39,544 nt of DNA from Saccoglossus kowalevskii (Eukaryota > Hemichordata > Enteropneusta > Harrimaniidae): contig NW_003109093.1 of NCBI RefSeq assembly GCF_000003605.2, positions 18,166 through 57,709 on the forward strand. Direction: 5' to 3'. The notes beneath the pieces were generated by a model. That model had not been told where the DNA came from, ran no database searches, and was given only the letters and a program-made list of their open reading frames with translations. Shown in pieces: positions 1-13,013 of the stretch. A program made the translations under genes and the position numbers. Positions within the stretch are counted from its first letter, which is position 1. Each line of letters opens with the position of its first letter.

Positions 1-190
1 TTTAGTGCCTCGTATGCCACTCTCGCTAGATCATCGTATTCATCATCCATATACCAAGTGTTTTCACCGTAATACTTGTAGGAAACGAGGTAGATGTTGA
101 AAAACGCGTAGTCGCCGTTAGTCATTCCACGTTCTTGTGCCTTGATGAGTAATTGTCTGACCGCACCACCGGAAGCAGCGATTATTACAA
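1..190 (-). CDS. Internal exon of a natriuretic-peptide-receptor-like / receptor guanylyl cyclase (ANF ligand-binding domain), partial
   Basis: Read on the minus strand, the exon starts directly after a clear acceptor (tattttgttattctag, AG at 191-192). Its first two bases complete a split codon (phase 1 intron), and the frame then stays open to the window edge for 62 codons. The peptide contains VVIIAASGGAVRQLLIKAQE, then GMTNGDYAFFNIYL, then a Trp/Asp-rich loop and DLARVAYEAL. The order (hydrophobic beta strand, helix, G-M-x-x-G-D-Y-x-F-F, variable loop, A-x-x-A-Y-x-A-L) is that of the extracellular ANF-receptor fold in natriuretic peptide receptors and receptor guanylyl cyclases, which bind peptide hormones outside the cell and in cyclase forms make cGMP inside it. 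Whether this protein has kinase-homology and cyclase domains or is a short clearance-type receptor cannot be seen. Family call is firm; subtype is not. Confidence 0.85.
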
Positions 191-1435
191 CTAGAATAAC
201 AAAATAGTATTGTAATTATTAACATGATATGAAATAAGGATGGACTAATGCTTTTTTTTTTTAATTTGACTATTTATACCAATTAGGTGAGCATTGCCTA
301 CAGCAAATATCGAAACGTATGATAAAGGTAATATCCAATCACCTAGACGCAAATAATAATTGCCAGTCATTAACAGTTGTGTTCCTATCATTACAAGAAT
401 AGTAGCGCTGTTATATAAGGAGTGGAAACGGAAGTTGTAATCTCTATACAAAGCAAACCCATTTCAGGAACACATTCATATATTTGCAGATTAAAGTATT
501 TAACCGAAAAATAATATTTGTTTTTGCCAAACAGAGATAATTGACCCAAGCTTTCATGACCCACGATACCTGTAAATTAGAGTAATAAAGTTCTTTGCTG
601 CCTTGTTATTTCTATCTGCTTTATTGTCGAGGCAGGATAATGGGAGCCACTGCATTTTGCAAAGATATACCCTAGGGGAACGGTGAGTTATTGCAATGTT
701 AAATATCCACAGCTGTATATGTACATCAACCGATTATAATATCTGTACGACAACCGGGAGCTAAAACATCGTAGCCTGTGGTTATATTATCCATTAATAA
801 AATAAAGGAAGATATCAAACACGTAATTTGAGATTGACACTAACCTCTCAAAAGGTTGTTGTCATATAGCAAGACAAGAATATGAAATACAATTTGGATT
901 ATAATGAACAGCGCGGCCCCATAAATTACCCAGCATTCCTGATGATTTGTTCCATTTGACATTGGTTTTCCGAAAATATTGTTTTGTTGGCTTGCCGTTT
1001 TGGACAATTTCGTAAAAAGTATACTGTATTTGTTTCTTAACTGCTCGTTTCAAAATCTGTCGAAAACAATTTACAGAGGGGCTAGAACGTAGTAAATGTT
1101 TGGGGGAATATAATCACATCACATAACATAATATAAGTACTCGCCCTCGTCACTTAACAGTTATTTTTATACATCTGTCACCGTAACGCCATAAGTTACA
1201 TCGTGCCGTAATTTTGCGGTATTTTACGGGGTATTTTCATTCTACCATATTAGGAAATGCGAATTCCAAACATGGAATGATTACGCGCGTAAGCCTCCTC
1301 TAATAATAAAAACAAACATGGCTGCCACCAGGGTTTGGCCGGTCTCCATACAAAGAAGTTCGCTGATCTGCTGTAAACTTTTTGGATTTCGGCATTCCCA
1401 TGATGTATCCTTGGAAGGAAAAGATGTATAATAAT
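191..1435. other. Noncoding, probably intron of the receptor gene
   Basis: A+T-rich sequence directly upstream (minus-strand sense) of the receptor exon. It includes a T-run near 251-262. Short ORFs on both strands show no recognisable domain and no exon with matching splice sites was found. I see nothing else in it. Confidence 0.5.
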
Positions 1436-1567
1436 AAGGTTATTACGAAGATACCTCAAAATATGCACTCAGACAGTACGCTGTCGCATCGACCTCCGCT
1501 GCGCATCGGTCGATACTGCCGCTGTACTGTCTTCGTGCATACTTTGAAGTATCATCGTAATAACCTT
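1436..1567. repeat. Long imperfect palindrome (foldback MITE-like element)
   Basis: The left arm begins AAGGTTATTACGAAGATAC and the right arm ends with its near-perfect reverse complement GTATCATCGTAATAACCTT. Complementarity continues inward for nearly 60 bases through a TATGCAC segment and the AGACAGTAC block to TCGACC/GGTCGA, leaving a loop of about 13 bases. No coding frame explains this. Such structures are typical of short non-autonomous DNA transposons. I could not find a convincing target-site duplication, so the family is undecided. Confidence 0.7.
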
Positions 1568-1862
1568 TCTGTGATGTAAATGTATGGAACACCGCTCGAG
1601 CTCACAACGAGATATATTGAACTTTGAACTGTGGTCGTCTATCAATTGAAAACAAATGTCTTGAAGGCTCACACCACTAATTGAAACTCCATAGACGACA
1701 ATGATACCATATGATAAGATTTCTATATGAAAATGATAAACAAGATGAAAACATGGTTCAAAAATGGGGAATCAAAATGCCAGTAAACAAGCTTAAAAAA
1801 ATAATATGTTGTTCATCTCAAACTCTTGAAAATCTCAAACAAGACACACCTACTGTATTTGG

Positions 1863-2198
1863 ATTACACCTAGAGAAATCACTGGAAACACACCAAGATT
1901 AGAACATCCAGATACACACAGAATAAACCCGGAGATACACAGCCGCTAAGTAATAAATAACAGACCACATGTTAGTCTCGCCTTTGACCCAGGTATTACA
2001 CGCCCTAATAGATGGCTAACCTGGAAAAAAATTGAAAATGTCATTGGTTCTTGCAAGGCATTTAAATTGGCTCCGAACAGCGATTGTTTGATCAGTGGCA
2101 TGAGACCTGTAAAACCAAACTGCATTGTCTTCACCCATTTACGGCATTTTGACGTAGCTTGGGGCGCTACGTCACTGGAGAAGAAGAAGACAAGATGA
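1863..2198 (+). pseudogene. Decayed coding-like frame of unknown origin
   Basis: One plus-strand frame reads coding-like sequence with a single in-frame TAA (1947-1949) and ends at TGA 2196-2198. After the TAA there are 82 open codons, including FDPGITRPNRWLTWKKIENV, then KAFKLAPNSDCLISGMRPVK, ending in a basic tail SLEKKKTR. Segment 1863-1946 in the same frame reads ITPREITGNTPRLEHPDTHR. The residue mix is protein-like, unlike the neighbouring A+T-rich noise. The opposite strand is also open over 1946-2206, so strand is uncertain. I do not recognise a domain. A retroelement or transposon relic is the most likely explanation, but this is inference. Confidence 0.35.
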
Positions 2199-3540
2199 AA
2201 AAGCATAGAGAGAATTAATAAAAAGATTTTTTATCAGTTTATTTAAAATATTAGCGAATGTAATACGCAATTCGTATCAATTAAGACATGCACTAAAATA
2301 TAACACCTTATCTCTTTATATGTCATATTCATAATTTGATGAGATTATTAAATTATATCAAGTCCCAATCGAACTGGGTGACAGTCGCACGCCAAATCAG
2401 AAACCCACTTTAACCACAGACATCACACTGCTTCTAACTACACTGTCCAAACTGATGACAGCGCGATACTTTGATGTACTTTGACGTTGTGTCGTTTAGC
2501 TATAAAACAACCATTTTTAAAATGTACTGATGTCACCTCTGCGCCTCACCTCTGTCACGGATAAAAGACGTTGATCAATTATAAATTTTACAGCCCATTA
2601 TAACTTGTAGCGGATTATATTGACTCTCGTTTGATTCTATACACGAAAGTGACAATTACGCTAAAATACTATTGTTCATTTTAAAAGTTAAAGTTCGAGT
2701 ATGACGCAGAATACGTTGTGAATAAGCCTTGATATGTTCAGTGGCTGAAGGCATTGCAGAATAGAACCATTGATGTAAATGGATTAAAGAACATATTTTT
2801 TCGTGCATTTTGACATATTTAGCATCTGAATGTGTTAGTGATTGTATATACAACTACTGACACGAGTATGAATGTCTACATAGTAGGGATAACTGTGGTA
2901 GAACTGTTTTTTCGTATTTAATGTCACTCTAGGGTATTATTTGTCACTAATTATGATATTCGTGTACCATGAATCATGCATATAAAATCCCAGCGTTGAT
3001 TAAATATACTAGTCCTGTTATTGTTGAAGAATATACGCGAATACAAATCCACGCAAATGTCTGAATACATACATTGCCTAGATAAATCAATTTACAACTA
3101 TTTGGTATTATCTAAATGCAAATAATGTGTGGTTTAATTGCCAACTATTAATAATATTCATTCAATAATATGTTTATTAAAAATCACTACACACTACATA
3201 TGTTTTTACATCGCTTCTGATCACAATGATTTTTGTAACAGATACAAAATGGACTAAACGCTCCAGGGAATAATCCACTAGCACTACTGCGTTGAGTATT
3301 TCGGCAGCGTTTGAAATATATTTTTTTTACAAAATACTGGAACATAGAGCAGAGAAATAAATGGTAGAATTAAAATAGATAAATAGTTGAGCTTTGCTAT
3401 TCATGCATAATCAATTGCAGTGAGCGATATGACAATCAAGCCGAATATTACTCAATTTATTACTATATTTAATACACAGTTTTGTGTCATTAATTACATC
3501 GCTGCATATTTCGAGCTTATAAATCATAAAATGTAATGAT
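2199..3540. other. Noncoding, nothing recognised
   Basis: A+T-rich sequence with scattered stops in all frames and no recognisable protein, RNA gene or long repeat. Confidence 0.5.
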
Positions 3541-3656
3541 TTGTTGTAGATCCACCACTGCGCAATCTCTGGTCCAGAATGTCTCTCCATCTTGCCCTAA
3601 ATACTCTTCTCGCAGCATGGCTGTAGCAACTCGTCTTTCTATCTCGCTAGTACATA
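3541..3656 (-). pseudogene. Possible LINE (non-LTR retrotransposon) fragment
   Basis: The minus strand reads CTSEIERRVATAM and then REEYLGQDGETFW without a stop over about 38 codons. A short segment of the form C-T/S-x-E-I-x-R-R-I/V-A-x-A lies just after the reverse transcriptase domain in many LINE ORFs, and the first 13 residues fit that pattern. The rest does not clearly match, and no upstream RT motif is preserved. Both strands are partly open here. Low confidence. Confidence 0.25.
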
Positions 3657-6600
3657 TAATCGTCTCTGCTCCTTCCCTGTCCATCACCTACTGGTTCGTT
3701 TGTTTTCCCCTTCTTTACTTTACCATTAAATTCTGGGTAATCGGCAATAGTATCACTTTCCATCACTATGTGATGATATGATGGGTGATACCTAATTTTA
3801 AGGCTTACATATGTACTCTTACTTTTCCAGATTGCCGCCATGTTCTGGCTTACGGATCCGTTTTTATAAGTGAGAGGTTCAAAGTGTATTATTTCATCAA
3901 CATTCTTTACTTCTTTTTCTTCCTTCAAAAAAGTCATTATTATCAACTATTAGTGTTTTTAATATTGAATTAAAGACATCTCTTTACTAACATTTGTTAT
4001 GTAAACTTCAGCAGTTGTAGCCTAAATTATAAACTGCAAAGAAATATCATGTTTTCTGAAAAATTCAAATGTGTTCGCTCCACCATTATATTCCTGTAGA
4101 ACATATATACAAATCCTACTGGTTCCCTCTCGTCAATTTAAAAGACTTTTCAAAAGATCATCTAAAAGATATAGTTACAGGTTTATGTAAATTAGTTATG
4201 TTATATCATATGCATCATCGGCCAACGCACCATCTTCAGATTTGCATTGATGTATTAACTTCAATATATTCAGCAAAACGGCCGCCATTTACATATATAT
4301 ATAACTATAATGGTCACCCTTAAAACACAATATAACAACCTATGATTATGGCAATATCACTATTACAGATAAGTCTAATAAATGTAAAAACGACAATATA
4401 GCAAATCTGTAACAATTATTATCAATCATTATTTTGAAGAAGAGCTTCCTCATTAGAAAATGCACTTATAGAGAAGGTGCTAGTGTAATTTTGTGGTGCG
4501 TGATAACAATACTCCGTTTTGCTCGCTGTATCAACCACCACCCACACGTATTCTCAATGTTGCCCTGTCATCATGAAAACAATACGCAGTTCGTGTATAC
4601 GCAATATGTAACCATGTCAACATGACATAATTCCCGTTGTATTTACAAAATTCAATGCATGTCCACGTATTCCATTTCAGAGCGAACCAACTGACCCTAA
4701 GGCTTATATAATATGCAATCTGTCTAATGGTCTCGCGACATCACGTATCTCATGTACAAAATACATTAAACACGCAACATGTATTGCTTTTGTTACACAT
4801 CAACATTATTCAACAACAAGTGAATAACGCAATTTTTTTCATGCTATCACATTTGCAATAAATACTGTCAATCGTGTACCAACATAAATCTAATTGTAGT
4901 TTATGTTTGTACAGATGGAACACATAAAGCGATATCTAATCACGCGACGGTAATAATTAAGTATACGGTGATTGAACGCTACTGTATCACTCATTTCACA
5001 TGTACCTCTGTGCCTGTAAGCATATTAGGTTGAATCTGTAAGAATAATTGTAACTTTAATCCCATGAATGAGATAAGAATGAATGAGCCAGGCAGATATA
5101 TCGATGTTTTGTTCACCATTTTTAATCCTACATACAGGGATAATATTTCGGTCATATAATTCCCTTAGCTTTTCTGTATGCGTGTATTTAAGTGTCGAAT
5201 CGACAGCAAAATCATATAAGCTGCAACAATGGTATTATTATGGGCATTTTTCAATTATTAAAAAAGCTACACTGATGCGGCTTCAACTGTATATACAACA
5301 GTTACTTAGTCACGTGAAATAATCTCCACGTGAATTATGCGGTTAAGTGCCGTAATCGCCCGACTTAGCGCTCCGGTAACTCCAGAAATTGTTTTTTTCA
5401 GGCCGGCGCTTAGCCGAGAAACCTCCTCAAATAATTATGCAAAAGAGAATTTTAGTTCACCATGTGCCCGATTATAGGGAATATTACTTCTCTTTGAGCA
5501 GAAAATATGCAATATTAGTTGCGTCGTCATTGATTAACATAACAGAAACGATCACAAAAAACACGCATCTAGAATTCGTTCATTCTAAACTAAATTGAAC
5601 TCCCGGTAAATAAAAGATATTGTCTAAAAATGTGAGGGCTCAACAGCATATTTTTTCGAGAAAACAAAGGTTGTTTTGTCAGTATAGAAACGTTTTTACC
5701 ATTGGTTCCTATGATGGAAATATAACGTCATATCTCACATTGTCGTGACATTATAAATTATATAATTTGACGTATGAACAAAGAACACTGCACTACATAA
5801 TCATTCAGTAAAAGAACGATATATGGATTCCATTGTATAGATGAAGTGAAAAGAGTGCACATCCATATGTGGAACCTACCATATATCATTATGAGTTTTA
5901 ATCAAGTGCTTTCTGATATCAGACAAATGGCATGATGTATCCGAGATCAGTTTTACTGTTACAGTATTTTACTACAAGCTCATTATATCTGCCCAAAATA
6001 CATACATATATTTCAAGCCTTAACAATAAGTGCGTCATCTTCCAATCAGCAGCAAAGGATAAGGTGGAATTAACAATTTAGCTTGTTTCCAACATGTGTC
6101 TATTGATTTGTGTGGTTCAAAATGAATACACGTGGGATAATTGTTCATGCGCAGATGACGTGCATATTGCATAGGCAGACGGAATATTAAGTTGAATGCT
6201 ACTATTTAGTCAAATCATTAATCCAGTAGGATACTTTACCCGGGGTAAACTAGTAACAACTAGTAACCAACTAGTAATTAGAAACGTTGACATTGGCATT
6301 CGACCATATATGCAGCAATAATAACATAAGGCTTTTATAATAGAAGGTTTTGGGGTAGCTGCTGTCTGAATTACTATAATTTCTCATGCACTTCTAGGTG
6401 TTGGCATATCAGTTTTGATTCCTTACAGTATTCAAACATAGTTAAAATTTGGGTTATAATGTAATAACATACCGTGCTAGGTAACGCATTTGCTCCTTAT
6501 GCAAAACGATTGCCGTGATATAATGTTCGAATCCCATCTTTCAGGCTGTAATATATGTCTGTTTGTTTCCATGTACAAATGGTGTGACGGATTGTCACTG

Positions 6601-9600
6601 ACATCTTATCGTTCATGGTATTTGTCGTCATTTGAGAAAACGGGACAATTTAATGTTGGTTTAAAAAAACATATAGCATATACCTTTACATAACGAGTTG
6701 AAACTCATAGACTGGACATGCTGTAGTAGAAAACTGTCCATTGTAGACGTGAAGCAATAAATATGGCTGCCTTAATTGAAAGTTAATTGTATGAGATAAT
6801 ATTTGCTAAATTTAGAATTGTTGATGAATAATTATCCATAATCTGAATGTGGAATTGAAAGATTTTAACTCACTGTTTCTTTTGTTTGTATAGCTGGGCA
6901 TGTATTCTTTATAAGAATTGCGAAATCGATCCATTTTGATCAGCATCTCACTTACTACTAAATTTCTGGTCGAACATATGTTCCTGAATCTCATGTGTTG
7001 CAATCCGTTACAAAATGGTGGATCATGTTACGAGCATGTGCACCGCGAAGGATTATCCATTCACCCTGTGTATTTATAAACTATTCTAACATATGACAGA
7101 ATAGCAAAACATCTCTGACTTATGACGATTTCAAAACTTTACCTAAACCTTTCTCTTACACTTTCGACCGTTTATAAGATACAAACTTGTTGATATTAAT
7201 TTGCATTCTATATTTGAAATGTTATCATCCTAATTCGTCGTGCGGGCAGAGTACTTGTACTCCATGTTTTCAGAAATAGTCAAGGGATATACTATATACA
7301 TATCAACCAAATTTTGACGAAATATCTGTCTATAACAGCGGCAATCATGTTCATCATCAATTTGAATGTAGCTTACACAAACACACTGATTAGATGAGTG
7401 TATATAAATTAGGAATCTCACTTAAATTCTGATTCATGCTCGAAACTTGATTCAGATTATTGGGCAATAAACTTGGTTCTAGCCAGTGATGTTCGTACTG
7501 GTGTATAGAGTGTACAAAGAATAGAAACAGAATTCTTGGAAATATGTTGATAGCTAATACAACGTTGCATTGAATGCACGACGGAGGCAAGCAGAAAATT
7601 TTTCGAGTGTGAGGCATATTGCTGTTGTTCAAATTTTTAAGAATGCTTCCAACGCCTTTATAGTTCAGTTTCATTACTATTAAGAGTGTGAGTGTTTTCA
7701 TAATCGTTATCCATGTATTCGGTTCGTATATTTCATACACACACAAATACGTCATTTAAACCACCTTCCAGGAAATGTATGTGTGAATAATGAAAGACAT
7801 TATTTGAACAACTGTCCATAACAAATTCGTGGACAAATATAATACAAATTGAATACAGTATGTCCAATTTACAGAATAATATGTGCAAGACATTTTTTTT
7901 CTATATGTGCATCATTGAACTGATTAAATCAAAATTATGTGCGTTACTTTCATGTAAAGACGTTTCCATTCAACAAATCTTGTTTTGTAGTGCGAACACT
8001 ACGGCTTTTCTTGCGGGAAATATAATTTGTGAGTGTACCTGACTGTTTATTTTGCTTCGTGTCACAACAATACTGACACGCTGTGATTTTTGGACTATGG
8101 CATTTAGTGGTAATGTATTGGGTCATCAATGCTCAAATCGTTTTTTGTAGATATTGTCACTTTATGAAATGATGACATACTTCTTTTTAATGATGCAATT
8201 ATGGTATACATTCAAATGTTTCATTAATAGGAAACGTCGGTTGTAAATTATTTCTTTAGAATAGCTTCTAGTTATTTCGTTGCTTGGTTACCATAGTTCA
8301 TGTCTAATTAGGCTGTGTGGAAAGTGAAAGGTGTTTACCGAAGCGTAGCCGAGTGTAAAGTTAAATACTGACCAATTATTAAAGTATGTTTATTTTTGTA
8401 ATTGGAACGAAAAAATATATTTACTATATAAGAGGGCATACACTCGTCTATAAGCACATTACAAACAAATTACAGCAGTAAACAACATTGATCATATAGA
8501 AAATAAATCTTGAAAAGTGGGTTGTAATTTTGGAGGATTGTTTTTCTCGTTTTTACCGGTATAAATCATTTTTTATTCTGTGGAAGTATTGAAGTAGATA
8601 TAAGTGGTGTATTAATACTACCATCGATCGTGCACATAAAAATATACGCCGACGATTCAATGGAAGAGGAGTCCTTGAATATTGAAAAGCAAATACAATA
8701 CCCCAAAACGTGCCACACCACGACTAATTGAAATAATCATTTTGTATCAAATAATTGAATTTAAATAAACAAACTATCGCAATGAGCAATCGGTTAATGA
8801 CTGCATTGTCAACTAAGGTATAGTAAACGTCAATTAATATAGTACGTGTAAAAGTCTGCACTGCGGGCTCAAGACAAGTGATTTCAAATTATAGATAATA
8901 GTTGCCAGTAATCAACGTAGTCATTAGACGGCGCCATCAGCGACGTCTATGGCCTACGTGCCAGATGTAGATAATTGAAGATGTTACTATTGATTGACTC
9001 GTTCGCATGGCAACAAAAGATGATACTTGTGACGTCTGTATTGTTTGCTCGGATGAGCCATATTTGATGATATCGCAAGAGCACTAAGAGCTAGAGAGTA
9101 ATGAAAAGATTGGATTTTATTGAGTTGTTATCTAAATGTTCGAAATCGCCGATTCTTTGATAACACTATTCTCAAAACACGACTGTACGAAATCGATTTA
9201 GGAAGTAATTTCGTGGATGTTGAAGTGTGTAGAATTGGCTTAGATAGTTTATATTCGACTTTTCATATGTTGTATTATATATTCAATATACTAATATTTA
9301 ATTATATCCGGCGAATGACGGAGAAGGTTCACAATTGTTTGTATTGTTCATTGGTCTATGACTAGGCTACTTGACGTTGTTTGTGTCGTCGTGTGCTTGG
9401 AACGCTAATAATGGGACATTCATGGAGTAGGTCCGCTTGTTGATGACCGCATCGCACTTTTGTGGCGGTGTTAAGTTCAAATGTATTGCCGCAACGCAAC
9501 GTGTGTTGAAATTCTCGTCTGCAGAGTGCAACATATTTCAGAGTCGTAAGTAATTTTGAGCAATTGTTCATTCATTTCCGTAAATCACCATCCATCATAA

Positions 9601-12445
9601 TCATTAGTTTTATTTTGTGTTGGATATTTTGTTAACTCATCAGATTTCTTAGTGCTCGTCATTAGAGTAAATATCGTGTCGTGTAACAGTACAGATAAAA
9701 TAATTCGTATGGAGCCTACATGGGGCTCTGTAAGTTTATCACAGAGCGTATCAAATTGAACAGGAATCGGGCATTAAATTGAGATTACAACGAGTATAAT
9801 CCAGAATCTCGAATACGGTAAATAATATATTTGTGTAATCCTGATGTCATATGTAAATTATTCAAACGTGCTAATCACTGATGCAGTGCTATATGGTGTA
9901 ATCATTTCGACAGTACTCAGGCTGTCACGTGGTGGGATTTTTTTATTGTGCAATCGAATTTTGCGTACAGAATTGTATACGTTTACATCAAGGTTTTGTT
10001 CGCCACAAAGATAGTGTGTCTCGTGTATATACGAGATTCACTGGAGGATTAAATTAGAACACATGTAGGCGCGAATCATGAATGATCTACGCAATGTAGT
10101 ATCGTAACTACAACTTGCAACTGGGATCGATTAGAACGGAGCTCCAAAGCTGACGGTGTAATGGAAGATTTCTCAACACTGTTTTTTTAACTTCTGGATT
10201 TTGAATCAGCAATGCTTTTGTAATTACAATTTCGGATTGTAGGCTAGATTAATGGATCACCAGATTAGTGTGCATTGTCACGTACCACCGTATAATGAAG
10301 CGGAAACCATGCAAGTCGTTCAATACTGAACTGAGGAAATGAAGACTTCGTTTACCATGGTAACGTACTTGTTACTGTTAGTGATGTTATAGTTCACGTC
10401 ACGCACGTGACGTGGGGTTGCTTTGGATTTGAACTTTCAGAAATTATTAATCTTCTCGCGCATTAGTTGTAAATGTTGTCAATTGTCATTAGCGCTTTTG
10501 CTGTTATTGTGTTTTATTTGTTTCAGGACTTTGCATATTCCAGATGTCCAGTGACAGACAATAGTATAGTATATGTTATTATATAAGAATACATTATCCT
10601 TACCATGAAGTGAATTCGTAGCAATTCAAAAATATTGTTATATATGATATAAACATGTGTAATGGGATTACACTCCTCTATGCCATCGTAACCTGCGTAG
10701 CATCGCGTTCAAACATAAAGTCAAAACCAACGTGTAGTTCGAAATTTAATGCGTAATTTCCGTGAAAAAATGAATAAATAGAAAGAATCCCTTCTGAAGA
10801 CATATGTTAGTTCACATTATTTACAAAGACGATGAGTATCTATGCACATAAGTTAAAATACATTTGTGTTTAATGAATCAAGATAGACGTGGAACCAATT
10901 ATGTAAATTATATATTCCATATGCAAATACACAATATTTTAAAGACTTTTTAACGACATTAATGATATTTAGCCGTACGATTGGTTGCAAAAATGTGTTA
11001 TGTTTGACAATAATACAATACTTCTGTTTTTGATTTCTTTATTTATGTGTTTTGCTTTGCTAATATTTTAATATATAAATTGTGCAATGGAATGCGTGAA
11101 TATTAGCATTCACAGAATAGTCGATAAATATGGTAAACGCCACTGAATGTATTCAGATCAAATAATTACTGGTTTGAAAACAAAGATTTTAGCCTACCCA
11201 GAAATGGTCATTATATACGTGATTGTCAACTAATTTAATTTGTTTCAATGCAATTAATTATACTGCTCTAGTCATCATGGTGTATACGATTTACTAACAT
11301 TACTGCACATGATTTTTCAATGAATATTTATTTTAATTATTGTTGTAGCAGGCATTGAAGTCACTGATGTCTCTCTTGATGTTTTGTATCCATTCAGTAT
11401 CCCAGTCCTAATATCGCGTGTTTTCAAGACAGGGCAGACTGTAATTAGTAAACTGCTGAGTGAACAGTCGGCTCTGACTCTCGATTCTGGAACGTCCCTG
11501 GTGCAAGGCAAACACGTAAACCAATGCACCATTTCCCAGGTCCAACTAACGTAAAATAGGTTACACACGTTCGTTCACAAACGATGATGATGCATAATAC
11601 ACACTTTATAATGTGACTATGTGCCATATATTTATAATGCACTATAAGTCGTGAACTGCGAAACAAACGATGGTAATTTTACACACATAAACAGATGTAT
11701 GTAACTCGAGACAATCTGTCTGTAGTGCTAACATCTTGGCAATTGTCGCAGATTGTATGTATTGAGTAGTTAAAATGGTCGATCGTTCCGGTAGAGTACT
11801 CATTCATATCCAATCAGCGGAATATTAATAGACAGAACGGCGCTTGTGAATGAATTAATAATGAGTCATTATTCAGACAAACAAAATGATAATCATTAAA
11901 ATATTAATATATCGATTTTATTCTGCTATGTTTTATTGATATACGTTTGGGCTTTTTCACACACATTTACATTATTCGGGCAATGTACACGTGCACCCAA
12001 AGTTTGTCATATTGCTGCCTGGCTACTGGGAATACATGCCATGAATATAAAACGATGTTCGGGTATAAAATAGTGTGGTCTTTGAATGTACAATATCAGA
12101 TTATTATATAGAACGTTATGCGAGAAATATATATATATATTTCTATAACGGACTCATGATTAAATAAACATGATCTTTGTTTTCTGTCATATTTGTTAAC
12201 TCACTTGAAGCGCCCGCAAACATGAATGCAATATTTAAGGTTTTATGACATACAAATCCAGTCTTCTCTATGTTTCTGTATAGATTACGTGTACATAACT
12301 GCTACATTCTAATTGAGGAACTAATTTGGTTTGGCTTCAGTAATCACGAAGCGACTGTACATATCCAAGTCTTAATAGAGGCAAACTATTGGTAGCATAT
12401 TTAATTATACGTCACAATAAAATGGCGACATACATGTACTATTAA
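3657..12445. other. Long noncoding stretch, mostly featureless
   Basis: About 8.8 kb of A+T-rich DNA in which I find no supported exon, RNA gene or transposon. Minor structure only: a short direct repeat of AACTAGTAAC-like units at 6248-6279, an 18-bp (AT)n-cored palindrome in AGAAATATATATATATATTTCT at 12123-12144, and homopolymer tracts. Short ORFs here, e.g. 7390-7755 minus and 11317-11666 minus, lack recognisable domains, splice context or coding-like composition. Confidence 0.5.
6248..6279. repeat. Short tandem repeat of AACTAGTAAC units
   Basis: Three successive units (AACTAGTAAC, AACTAGTAAC, CAACTAGTAAT) are visible by eye. Each contains the ACTAGT palindrome. No gene context. Confidence 0.6.
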
Positions 12446-13013
12446 AAATATTTATTAATGAGTTATTTCTGCATGAAAAATACCAGTAGACCATTTTTGT
12501 TTTGTTTTATTAGCTTGAAATAACTACACCTTCTCAACAACATACTGAAACGTTCAATCCAGCTGCTTTAAAATAACCCCATGACCTATTTCAAACCAAG
12601 GAACGCAGAAATTGTGTGAACCCATGTTATAAAGATACTACAAGAATAACTTAATGTATGCACGAGGGTAACATTGGAGTTCTCGTGATAACATTCGTGA
12701 TAACATTCTCATTATACATATTTTGTTGTTTGTATAAATATTTATTAATGAGTTATTTCTGCATGAAAAATACCAGTAGACCATTTTTGTTTTGTTTTAT
12801 TAGCTTGAAATAACTACACCTTCTCAACAACATACTGAAACGTTCAATCCAGCTGCTTTAAAATAACCCCATGACCTATTTCAAACCAAGGAACGCAGAA
12901 ATTGTGTGAACCCATGTTATAAAGATACTACAAGAATAACTTAATGTATGCACGAGGGTAACATTGGAGTTCTCGTGATAACATTCTCATTATACATATT
13001 TTGTTGTTTGTAT
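12446..13013. repeat. Recent 290-bp tandem duplication (two copies)
   Basis: Copy 1 is 12446-12735 (290 bp) and copy 2 is 12736-13013 (278 bp), both starting AAATATTTATTAATGAG and ending TTGTTGTTTGTAT. By eye the only difference is a 12-bp unit, CGTGATAACATT, present twice in copy 1 (around 12681-12704) and once in copy 2. No substitution was seen. Neither copy contains a credible ORF. The near identity implies a very young duplication, or a haplotype or assembly artefact. Confidence 0.93.

Noticed and set aside
6510..6545. GTTCGAATCCCA resembling a tRNA B box
   Set aside because: Upstream sequence does not form D and anticodon arms or an A box at the right spacing. No tRNA gene.
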